From JABDMH01 sp965223165 (GTDB lineage Bacteria > Bacteroidota > Bacteroidia > Chitinophagales > Saprospiraceae): a stretch of DNA of 64,000 bases. Each line of letters begins with the position of its first letter. Within the stretch, counting starts at the first letter, position 1. The notes below the pieces were generated by a model. That model was not told where the DNA came from, searched no databases, and worked only from the letters and a program-made list of their open reading frames with translations. Location: NCBI GenBank assembly GCA_965223165.1, contig CBDCVQ010000017.1:1-64000 (forward strand), given 5' to 3'. Below, piece by piece: positions 33,966 through 41,974 of this stretch. A program made the translations under genes and the position numbers.

Positions 33966-36299
33966 ATGTTATCTACGATTTCCCGCAAGTGGAAGCGACG
34001 TGTGCAACGCACTGTTTACAACAAATTTGAAAAAGAAATCAAGTCCATTCGCCGAAGGGAGCAAACCTTGGCCAAGGCCACTGACAGAGAGCTCCGACGA
34101 ATGGGCCGAAGCCTGAAAGCCCGGGCTCAGATGGCCCCGGAGCTGGACGATCTGATGGTCGAATCGTACGCCCTGACGAGCGAGATCTGCCACCGACAAC
34201 TGGGTATGAGACCCTATGATGTCCAGCTGATGTCTGCCATCATTCTACATCAGGGTCACCTGGCTCAGATGTGCACCGGCGAGGGCAAGACCTTGGTAGC
34301 GGTTCTTCCCGCCTGCCTCCAGGCCTTGACCGGCAAGGGCGTGCACATTTTGACCTTTAACGATTATCTGGCAGAGCGCGACGCGCACTGGATGGGCCCC
34401 GTATATGATTTTCTTGAGCTGTCCGTCGCTTTTGTGTCCGAGCACATGCCATCGCATATCCGTAGAAAGGCCTATCGCTCTGATATCACTTACAACACGA
34501 TCAAGAATGTGGGATTTGATTACTTGCGAGATCAGGTGGCCTACGAGCAATCGGAGTTTTGTCTGCGCGATTTCCACTATCTCATCATTGACGAGGCGGA
34601 TGCCCTCTTGATCGATGAAGCTCGTCATCCCTTGGTACTGGCAGGTAATCTCCACCAAGATCGACAGGATGCCATAGAGATCAGCGGATTTGTCCGGTCG
34701 CTCGATAGCAGTTGCGATTTTGCCCAGGACGAATTTGGCCGAAACATCTATCTGACAGATACGGGGGTGTCCAAGGCAGAGGCCTATTTTGGCGCTGCCA
34801 ACTTGCATCACGCGGATCATCTGGACCTATTGACGGGGATCAATCTTGCCCTGCAGGCAGCGCACTTGCTGCAACGCGATGTACAGTATATCGTGCGTCA
34901 GGACAAGGTGAAACTGGTGGATGCATGCACTGGTAGGGTCGTGGATGATCGGAGGTGGCAAGACGGTTTGCAGCGCGCCGTGGAGGCCAAGGAGGGCGTA
35001 CCTCTACAGCATGAGGGACAGGTGCTCTTATCCACGACCATACAGGAGTTGGTGAAGTTGTATCCCAGGGTGGGTGCGATGACAGCGACCGCGATGAGTG
35101 CAGCAGACGAGTTTCAGGAGTCGTTTAATCTGACCGTCTTTGACGTCCCTCCGCATCGTGAGATGGTCCGGGTGGATCTACCAGACAAGATATATACAAC
35201 CAGCGCTGCCAAGTACGAATCGATCATTCGTCGTGTGGAGCTTGCGCATGCGATCGGACGCCCTGTGTTGATCGGCACCTTTAATGTGCGTGAGTCGGAG
35301 GAGCTATCCACCAGGTTTCAGGCGGCATCCCTCCCGCATCAGGTCCTTAATGCCAAAAATGACAGGCAGGAGGCGGCAATCGTGGCAGAAGCGGGTAAGC
35401 TGGGGCGCATCACCATCTCTACCAATATGGCCGGTCGGGGCACAGACATTAAGCTGGGGGGACGAGATGAGGTAGAAGCTGCCCAGGTAAGGGCCCTTGG
35501 CGGTCTCTTGGTGGTTGGTACTACTCGGCATGAGAGCGTCCGGATCGACCGGCAGCTGCGCGGTCGTGCGGGGCGGCAAGGTGACCCGGGAGAAAGCCAA
35601 TTTTATGTGTCTCTGGAGGACGAGCTTATGGTACAGTATCATATCGGCGATTTGCTTCCCCCTGACCACAAACGCTTGGACGACGGGCAGCCCATCCACA
35701 GCTCCGCGGTACGTAAATCGGTCGATCTACTCCAGCGGGTGGTTGAAGGTCAAATGTTTGAGGTCCGAAAAACACTGCAGCAGTACGCCGTCTTCTTGGA
35801 GGAGCAGCGAAAGTGGTTTCATCAGCGTCGACTGGCTTTGCTGCATGCGGCGGAGGGAGATCACCCAGATAAACTACGACATGCCTGCTTGTCGCTTTAC
35901 GACTTGGCTTGGAGTGAACATCTAGCGGCATTGAGTGCGCTGCGAGAGGGGATTGGCTTCGTGCGATTGGCGGGCAAGAATCCGCTGCGAGAGTACTACT
36001 CCGCGGCCGATGACATATTGGCGAAGATCGATGCAAATCTGTCCGAGCGACTGTCTCAACTCTTGGACAGCGCAGAGGGACCTCAGCCTAAGGCCACACC
36101 GAAAAGGCCTTCGGCCACCTGGACCTACGTGATCGACGACAAGCCATTTGGTGACAGCCTCGGATCCTTTCTGATGTCCAATGAAAACATCGGTTTTCAG
36201 GTGGACTTCATCTCAGCTCCCCTGCTTTTTCTAGCCAGCAAGTGGGAACAGCGGAAGCGCCGGAGGCGACAGAAGCGTGCCCAGGTCTCGGGCTACTAA
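33966..36299 (+). CDS. SecA-like translocase ATPase (short paralogue)
   Basis: A 777-residue SecA homologue. Walker A is CTGEGKT (about 102-108), Walker B is IIDEADALLIDEARHP (DEAD where housekeeping SecA usually has DEVD), and motif VI is GRAGRQGDPGESQFYVS; the preprotein-crosslinking and helical-wing regions follow in order. Housekeeping SecA in Bacteroidota is usually about 1100 residues and ends in a zinc-binding Cys/His tail. This protein has neither the insertions nor the tail and ends in a basic stretch (KRRRRQKRAQ). It is therefore probably an accessory SecA2-type protein or an unusually short primary SecA. No SecY2 or dedicated substrate is adjacent. Confidence 0.85.
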   Translation: MLSTISRKWKRRVQRTVYNKFEKEIKSIRRREQTLAKATDRELRRMGRSLKARAQMAPELDDLMVESYALTSEICHRQLGMRPYDVQLMSAIILHQGHLAQMCTGEGKTLVAVLPACLQALTGKGVHILTFNDYLAERDAHWMGPVYDFLELSVAFVSEHMPSHIRRKAYRSDITYNTIKNVGFDYLRDQVAYEQSEFCLRDFHYLIIDEADALLIDEARHPLVLAGNLHQDRQDAIEISGFVRSLDSSCDFAQDEFGRNIYLTDTGVSKAEAYFGAANLHHADHLDLLTGINLALQAAHLLQRDVQYIVRQDKVKLVDACTGRVVDDRRWQDGLQRAVEAKEGVPLQHEGQVLLSTTIQELVKLYPRVGAMTATAMSAADEFQESFNLTVFDVPPHREMVRVDLPDKIYTTSAAKYESIIRRVELAHAIGRPVLIGTFNVRESEELSTRFQAASLPHQVLNAKNDRQEAAIVAEAGKLGRITISTNMAGRGTDIKLGGRDEVEAAQVRALGGLLVVGTTRHESVRIDRQLRGRAGRQGDPGESQFYVSLEDELMVQYHIGDLLPPDHKRLDDGQPIHSSAVRKSVDLLQRVVEGQMFEVRKTLQQYAVFLEEQRKWFHQRRLALLHAAEGDHPDKLRHACLSLYDLAWSEHLAALSALREGIGFVRLAGKNPLREYYSAADDILAKIDANLSERLSQLLDSAEGPQPKATPKRPSATWTYVIDDKPFGDSLGSFLMSNENIGFQVDFISAPLLFLASKWEQRKRRRRQKRAQVSGY

Positions 36300-36448
36300 G
36301 GGCTGACACGTGAGATTTGGCTGCAAGTGTACGAACAACGGCAATGGGCTGTGGTGGTGCTCGTACCCGGCAGTTTCGACGGGCGAATCTTAGGCAAATC
36401 CCTGGGCAATGGCATATCAAGGCTCCAGGGTGACGGCGAGCTAGCAAA

Positions 36449-36523
36449 GCGTCTGGCGGGGCCGCCAAACGCGGCCTGATCTGGGCTGCCTGCCCTTTGA
36501 GCTAGTAGAGTTTCGCATTAAAT
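36449..36523. repeat. Hairpin plus solo MITE terminal repeat
   Basis: An 11-bp stem hairpin (36449-36459 with 36462-36472, one G-T pair) is followed by a perfect copy of the 18-bp MITE end, TAGTAGAGTTTCGCATTA, at 36503-36520. The same composite occurs in inverted orientation at 48328-48403, outside the right end of MITE copy C. Homology stops at the inner edge of the terminal repeat. Confidence 0.7.
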
Positions 36524-36711
36524 TATCACCCAAGGTTATCTGGCCGCCTCCGGCGTCCTCGCCGGATACATACTAGCAAGGTTATTCAGCGGCGGGGTGG
36601 TCGAAAGACGGTACTCCTAATAGCAAAGGTCATCTTGCCGGGAATGCTTTGGCGTTGCTGGATAAAAATGCAGAATCCCACGGATCAAACCCATATGCGT
36701 AAATTCATCTG

Positions 36712-37776
36712 ATGATGCGCATCGCTATACTCTGCCAGGCGGGGCCGCCACCCATCGTGGATGGCATACGAAAACCGATGAAGCCGGGAGGATACGCGGA
36801 CAGCGGCGCCGACATTGCCTGTGCCTTGCTGCACAAGGCTCAGCTGGTGGTGACGCCACATCAGGATCCTGACCCCTCCGCGGACGAGCAGTGGGTGTTT
36901 CCGGATACGCAGGCAGGCATTGCCCAAGCGCTGGACATGGGTGCTGAGATCCTGTGGCTAAATACCATCCTGTTTGCCGGCCACCCGGTCGAGTCTCTGC
37001 AGGGACAGCGCGTCATCGGCCAGTCGGTGCAGGCAACCTTTAGACACGATGACAAATGGCTGACCAATCAAATGCTACGTGAAGCCGGACTGCCCGTGGC
37101 TAAGTCTATGCTGGTCGCTCAGGGCGAGCAGATACGACCGGTATTGATCGAGGAGGGGCATGTCGTACTCAAGCCCATTCGGGGAAGGGGGAGCCAAGGG
37201 GTAGTGGTCTGTGAAAGGGAGCACTGGCGGGGGCACCTCGACGCGTTGGTCCGGTCCGATCTGTACGGGAGTCGATTTATTGCCGAGCAATATCTACCTG
37301 GACATGAAATCACCATCACCGTCATGCCCCCAGGTCGATTTCGCGTCGGTGGTGAGGAGGTGGAGAAGCAAATGCCCTGGGCCCTGCCCCCGGTAGAGAG
37401 GTTTGACCACCGGGACGGCGTCTTGCCGTACAACGGGCTCGTCCCAGTGTCCCGCAATAGCCGTGTGCTTGACCGGCATGTGCAGGCGTCAGAAGCCCTT
37501 CGTCAGATCATACAGGCGTGTGAGCAAGCGGCGTACCTGGTAGAGGCAAAGGCACCCATCCGTGTGGACTGTCGGGCGGACCGGGACGGTGCATACTTCA
37601 TCTTTGATCTGAATATGAAACCCAATATGACCGGGCGAGGCAGACCGGGCAGGGACGATCAGAACAACCTTGCTGCGATCGCGGCCGAGGCCATCGGCTG
37701 GGACTATCCGGAGCTCATCGGACAGATCGCCCGACAATCGTGGATTATCGGTCTGCAGGAACACGCGGATAAATAG
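36712..37776 (+). CDS. ATP-grasp family ligase
   Basis: A 354-residue protein with the ATP-grasp fold. The N-terminal domain (MRIAILCQAGPPPIVDGI) precedes DDKWLTNQMLREAGLPVAKS, the ATP-binding glycine-rich loop KPIRGRGSQGVVV, the hinge FIAEQYLPGHEITITV and the metal site FIFDLNMKPNMTG. The layout is that of D-alanine-D-alanine-ligase-like enzymes, which join a carboxylate to an amine using ATP, but the substrate loops do not allow a specific call. First of three closely spaced plus-strand genes with a kinase-like and a HAD protein, suggesting a small-molecule biosynthetic or modification pathway. Confidence 0.82.
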   Translation: MMRIAILCQAGPPPIVDGIRKPMKPGGYADSGADIACALLHKAQLVVTPHQDPDPSADEQWVFPDTQAGIAQALDMGAEILWLNTILFAGHPVESLQGQRVIGQSVQATFRHDDKWLTNQMLREAGLPVAKSMLVAQGEQIRPVLIEEGHVVLKPIRGRGSQGVVVCEREHWRGHLDALVRSDLYGSRFIAEQYLPGHEITITVMPPGRFRVGGEEVEKQMPWALPPVERFDHRDGVLPYNGLVPVSRNSRVLDRHVQASEALRQIIQACEQAAYLVEAKAPIRVDCRADRDGAYFIFDLNMKPNMTGRGRPGRDDQNNLAAIAAEAIGWDYPELIGQIARQSWIIGLQEHADK

Positions 37777-37824
37777 TTGCGGCAGCACCTGGCTCTTTGC
37801 CGGCAGCAGCCTATATTTAGCGGC

Positions 37825-38859
37825 ATGGAAGAGGCGTACTTCATTGACATCGTGAGTGATGCCTGGCAGGCGTATGACAGTAGTCGGCCCATACGCAAGA
37901 TTGAGGACATCAGTGCTCAGGTTTCTACCAATCACGTGTACAAAGTGTCGTTGCCCGACCGGGAGTTTGTCATTGCCAAGCTCTCGTATTATGGCAAGTA
38001 CGAGCATTTTCGTGAGGATCATCTCATCATCAACTCACTATCCAATAATCTTCCGTATCCCTATGAAAATATGCTGTCGCGCGCCTTCATGAAAGGTAGC
38101 GATATCTTCATACATCACCATCTGGGGCGCGAACTAAATGCCTGGGTGATCTTTTATCGACCGGTCAAAGTACGTGGCAGACTGCCGCGTCGTCTGGACG
38201 AGTATCAGATCAGGGAGCTGGGCAAAGCCTTTGCCAAATTTCATCTCGCTTGCCACAAGATTCGCCACACGTTGCCTCGTTCAAGCAAGACGATACGCAA
38301 AGACCTGCTACATCTGCGCAATCATATAGATGGGTCGGACGAGGTCATGTATGCAGCGCGGGATTTTATCCGCGAGCAGGTGGACCACTGTCTCGCTTTT
38401 TTGGACCAGCCAGCCCTGAATGTATTGGAGCGAATTCCCGTTTTCGTCGATTGGAACATCGGTAATTTTTCGACCACCCCTAGTCTTCGACTTTATACGC
38501 GGTGGGACTACGATTGGTTTCGGATGAGTACGCGGATGCTAGATTTTTATTTTTTCAGTCGCATTGTCTCAGACGTGGGGGACCGCACGTATTTTCACTA
38601 TGTGATTGACCCGTTGATGGAGGATCGATTCATTCTATTTCTCCAATCATACCATGAGGTATTTCCCTTGGAGCGGATTGAGATTTTATTTCTGAAAGAA
38701 GTCTACCGATTTTTTATTCTTAATTACGTGGTCAAGGACGGCAATTATTTTTTCAAGGAAACTTACGCGAGGCGATTGAGAAAGGAGGCGATTGATGAAT
38801 ATTTGCCGTCGATCATAAAATTTGATCCAACCAAGCATTTAGACGCCCTAAATCTTTGA
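37825..38859 (+). CDS. Aminoglycoside-phosphotransferase-like kinase
   Basis: About 344 residues from the ATG at 37825 (MEEAYFIDIVSDAW), 48 bp after the ATP-grasp stop. The kinase-like fold shows VYKVSLPDREFVIAKLSYYG, with the ATP-binding Lys. The catalytic segment is FVDWNIGNF, where Asp and Asn match the usual H-x-D-x4-N pattern except that His is Val, and the metal Asp is in WDYDWFRM. Many Tyr/Phe-rich helices follow. Related enzymes phosphorylate hydroxyls of sugars, choline, homoserine or antibiotics. The next gene, a HAD protein, starts 6 bp later, so the two are almost certainly co-translated. Substrate unknown. Confidence 0.75.
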   Translation: MEEAYFIDIVSDAWQAYDSSRPIRKIEDISAQVSTNHVYKVSLPDREFVIAKLSYYGKYEHFREDHLIINSLSNNLPYPYENMLSRAFMKGSDIFIHHHLGRELNAWVIFYRPVKVRGRLPRRLDEYQIRELGKAFAKFHLACHKIRHTLPRSSKTIRKDLLHLRNHIDGSDEVMYAARDFIREQVDHCLAFLDQPALNVLERIPVFVDWNIGNFSTTPSLRLYTRWDYDWFRMSTRMLDFYFFSRIVSDVGDRTYFHYVIDPLMEDRFILFLQSYHEVFPLERIEILFLKEVYRFFILNYVVKDGNYFFKETYARRLRKEAIDEYLPSIIKFDPTKHLDALNL

Positions 38860-38865
38860 TGACTT

Positions 38866-39705
38866 ATGATTCGATTTTCTGATGTAGTAAATAATTATAA
38901 GGCGGTCTTCCTGGATTCGTACGGCGTCCTCAAGAATCATCGCGGCGTGATCGAGGGAGTCAACGAAGTAATTCAACATGTCCGCGCGCGGGACATGGCA
39001 ATGCGGGTATTGACCAACGATGCCTCACGGAGTCATGTGGAGCAAGCCGAGGTTTTTCACCTGTTAGGTATCGACGAGATTCGGCCGGAAGAAATTATTA
39101 CCTCGGGTATGATGGCACGGCAGTTTTTGGCACTGAAAAAACCAGCTGGACTGGTGGCCTACTTGGGTACTCATGACGCCGCAAGATTTATCGAAAAGGC
39201 CGGACTACGCTGCCTGGCGGTGAAGGACATTAGTGAGGAACAGATTTCACAAGTGGAGGCCATGGTCTTTTTGGACGATGAGGGATTCGACTGGAATACA
39301 GATATCAATGGCACCTTAAATCTACTACGCCAACGCAACATCACCACCATTGTGGCCAATTCGGATTCGATCTATCCCGTGTCCAAAAATAATGTCTCCA
39401 TCGCCACGGGCGGAATAGCAAAACTGGTGGAGCTCGTGCTCGGCCGGGAATTTATCCACTTCGGAAAGCCCGATTCGCAGATGTTCATGTACGCCTTTGA
39501 GGATATCAATCGAGAGGGAGCCTACACCCGGCAGGATGTGCTGATGGTAGGCGACACCCTGCACACAGACATTTTAGGTGGCAATAAATTCGGGCTGGCG
39601 ACCTGCCTCGTACTCAGTGGCAACACCCGACCGGACAATGTTGAGACCAAGATAAAAGCGTCGGGTATCATACCGGACTTTATCTGTCAGTCGATCGCCG
39701 ACTGA
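38866..39705 (+). CDS. HAD-IIA family hydrolase-like protein with atypical motif I
   Basis: A 279-residue protein of the HAD superfamily, NagD-like subfamily IIA. Motif I is FLDSYGVLKN: the nucleophile Asp is present but the usual second Asp two residues on (general acid/base) is Tyr. Motif II is VLTNDAS, and motifs III/IV are HFGKPDSQMF and LMVGDTLHTDILGG, with the metal Asp intact. Relatives annotated as HAD-IIA with DxW or DxY share this change; their activity is poorly known. It follows the kinase-like gene by 6 bp and may reverse or proofread the kinase product, or bind it without hydrolysis. Confidence 0.82.
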   Translation: MIRFSDVVNNYKAVFLDSYGVLKNHRGVIEGVNEVIQHVRARDMAMRVLTNDASRSHVEQAEVFHLLGIDEIRPEEIITSGMMARQFLALKKPAGLVAYLGTHDAARFIEKAGLRCLAVKDISEEQISQVEAMVFLDDEGFDWNTDINGTLNLLRQRNITTIVANSDSIYPVSKNNVSIATGGIAKLVELVLGREFIHFGKPDSQMFMYAFEDINREGAYTRQDVLMVGDTLHTDILGGNKFGLATCLVLSGNTRPDNVETKIKASGIIPDFICQSIAD

Positions 39706-39779
39706 GATCACCACACATCTTACGGAGATTCGGGCAGTTGCCTTAGCCGGTACAGCCGGTGAGAATAGAAAGGCCTGAA

Positions 39780-41165
39780 TTACTCGCCACGGAGGATCTT
39801 TTTCTTTTGCAGTTCAAATTCCTGCTTGCTGAGTTCGCCACGCTCCAGCTGATCGCCCAGCAGTTCAATCTGGTCCAGAATATTCGGGTCAAATCGATCG
39901 GAGTCGAGGAGGTCTGGTTTGGGTGCGGGTAGCGCTTCGGGCTTTTTGTAATTATTGGCGACAAAGGCATCATAGGATGGCTGCGCACGCAAATAGATCA
40001 ACGCTGGGTCCGTGGCGATGCGATGATAGTCCGAAAAGCCATGATAGACAGCCATCGACAAATGGTGAAATGCGTCCTCCTTGTCACCCAGCATAGAGAA
40101 GCATGATGCGAGGTAGTAGTGTGCCTCGGCGTTTTCCGGGGCCCATTCTATAACGGCATCAAACTCGTCGATGGCCTCTTCAAAGCGTCGCGCCTTAAAC
40201 TTCTTTTTGCCCCCTTCCATCACACGCCGAATACGACTTTGCAGGCTGTAGTCTCGCTGGGTAGGACGGCGGCTTTCGGCTTTTCTTCTTATTCGCTTGA
40301 CCTTCTTGAGCTCTTTGGCTCCCTTGTTGTAGCGCAGGTCAAACTCGCCTCGTGGCATGGCAAAAAGCAGCACGGACTCTACGAAGGCCAGGATAGCCAG
40401 AGGCAATATGACTGGCAGATCAGTATCAGCGGATAGGGCCACGCCGATGATAAAAAAGGTCAGAAAAGCGATGCCTTTTCCCCGCTGTCCCAGGTAGAAT
40501 CTATGCACACCCATGATGCCAAGGAACAATGCGAGAACGGCAGCCAGGTTCTTTTTTCTTCGAAAGGGCACTTCATCTTGCTCCAGCTCGACCTGCGGCA
40601 ACCCCAGTGATTGTCGCACTTCCTCAGGAGCGGGCGCAGGGAGTCCCTTGCTGGTGATGGCATAGATGTCGACATTGCTGATGATGTTGCGGAGGGCAAA
40701 ACTGCCCAGATGTGCTGCCCTGAGCCAGGCATGGTTCTTAATGTCATCGTACACCTTGGCGGTAATGTAGACCGCGCCGGGTATGCAGAGCCGTTCTACG
40801 CGGGAGGCCACATTCACTCCATCACCAAAGGCGCCGGTATCGTCATACGTGATGTCTCCGGTGTGGATGCCAATGCGCAATGGGACCTGAGGGGCATTTT
40901 GCAGATCCATCTGCATCTGGACGGCGCATTCTACGGCCGAAACTGAGCTGGAAAAGATACTTAGGGTGCCGTCTCCAAAGAACTGCAGCACTTTGCCATC
41001 ATAATGTTCATGGCTTTGTTTGAGCACCGCCCGGTGGCGGTCCAGCACAGCGCCCGCGTATACCTCGTCCCTCTGCATCATCGCCGAGAATCCGGAGATA
41101 TCAGTAAACATGATGGCTGCCAGATGTCGCTTCTTCGTCATTCCAGCTTTTTTCGCATAAGCCAA
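39780..41165 (-). CDS. Class III nucleotide cyclase with TM2, TPR and SHOCT domains
   Basis: A 461-residue membrane protein. The cyclase domain (about 12-175) shows the metal Asp in IMFTDISGFS and in QFFGDGTLS, and the GDGVNVASRVE segment; the position normally held by the adenine-selecting Lys is Gln. A TM2 domain follows (about 208-275, GIMGVHRFYLGQRGKGIAF and a second helix). Then comes a TPR-like part (AIDEFDAVIEWAPENAEAHYYL), and a C-terminal SHOCT-type helix (LGDQLERGELSKQEFELQKKKIL). The fusion of a soluble N-terminal cyclase to TM2 and TPR is unusual and suggests membrane-localised signalling with protein partners. Whether it makes cAMP or cGMP cannot be told. Confidence 0.85.
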   Translation of the reverse strand: MAYAKKAGMTKKRHLAAIMFTDISGFSAMMQRDEVYAGAVLDRHRAVLKQSHEHYDGKVLQFFGDGTLSIFSSSVSAVECAVQMQMDLQNAPQVPLRIGIHTGDITYDDTGAFGDGVNVASRVERLCIPGAVYITAKVYDDIKNHAWLRAAHLGSFALRNIISNVDIYAITSKGLPAPAPEEVRQSLGLPQVELEQDEVPFRRKKNLAAVLALFLGIMGVHRFYLGQRGKGIAFLTFFIIGVALSADTDLPVILPLAILAFVESVLLFAMPRGEFDLRYNKGAKELKKVKRIRRKAESRRPTQRDYSLQSRIRRVMEGGKKKFKARRFEEAIDEFDAVIEWAPENAEAHYYLASCFSMLGDKEDAFHHLSMAVYHGFSDYHRIATDPALIYLRAQPSYDAFVANNYKKPEALPAPKPDLLDSDRFDPNILDQIELLGDQLERGELSKQEFELQKKKILRGE

Positions 41166-41282
41166 TCAAATGTAGCAAATAGGGCGGCTTCGCTCCAAGT
41201 GGACCTCACCAATTCTGACTTCGCGGAACGGGCTTTTCGACGTGCCGCCTGACTGCGTCCAAATACGTCGCAGTGGGACCGT

Positions 41283-41891
41283 CTAATGCACCTTGGCGTC
41301 TGGAGCGGCGGAGTAGCATACGGACGAATAGATCCAGTGCCCGTAAATGGAGGGGATACGAGCCAGCTCCTCGGGCAGGGTGAAACCAGCTGCCAGGGCG
41401 ACGCGCTGCCAGGTGACGAACGAAATGGGGTATGGCACCCATTGATTGGCTTCCTCGCGGTCGTACTCCACCAGAATAAAGGCGGCCCCCGGACGCATCC
41501 GCTGCCGTAGGCTTTCTAGGAGCACCTCCGGCGTTCGCACGTAGTGTAAACTATTGGCCATCAGGATCCCATCTAGTTGCGGAAGGAAGGACAGATCCTG
41601 GGTGAAATTCTTCTCATAGAGGTGAATCTGGGCCTTCACATATTGCTCTCGGACCCGTTTTTTGAGCACAGAGAGGGACGTATCCACCGCAAAGATCACT
41701 CCCTCAAAGCCCAGTAGATCGCAGAGGGCGAGCGTAGAGTCTCCGGCGCCTGCCCCCAGGTCCGCCCAGACAAATTGTTGGCGGGGATCGATACCGTCCT
41801 TGACCAAGTCTATGATTTGCTCTCGTTTCACAGGTAGCCGTACTAATTTAGGGTGAAACCACCAGTCTGTCGTGATCTTGCTGGCAGGCAT
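41283..41891 (-). CDS. Class I SAM-dependent methyltransferase
   Basis: About 202 residues from the ATG at 41891 (MPASKITTDWWFHPKLV); the open frame extends to 41963. The SAM-binding motif is WADLGAGAGDSTLALCDLL, followed by the acidic strand end IFAVDTS. The post-motifs are LDGILMANSLHYV and PGAAFILVEYD. It is similar in layout to UbiE/Methyltransf_25 proteins. Divergent from the formate-tetrahydrofolate ligase gene, with which it could share a promoter region of about 80 bp. The methyl acceptor is unknown. Confidence 0.82.
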   Translation of the reverse strand: MPASKITTDWWFHPKLVRLPVKREQIIDLVKDGIDPRQQFVWADLGAGAGDSTLALCDLLGFEGVIFAVDTSLSVLKKRVREQYVKAQIHLYEKNFTQDLSFLPQLDGILMANSLHYVRTPEVLLESLRQRMRPGAAFILVEYDREEANQWVPYPISFVTWQRVALAAGFTLPEELARIPSIYGHWIYSSVCYSAAPDAKVH

Positions 41892-41974
41892 GGAGCGTAT
41901 CAGAAGAGCCCCTGGACAGTCTCGCCAACAAGATAATATTTTACAATATTTGCTCACGTCCAAACTGACTTCGC

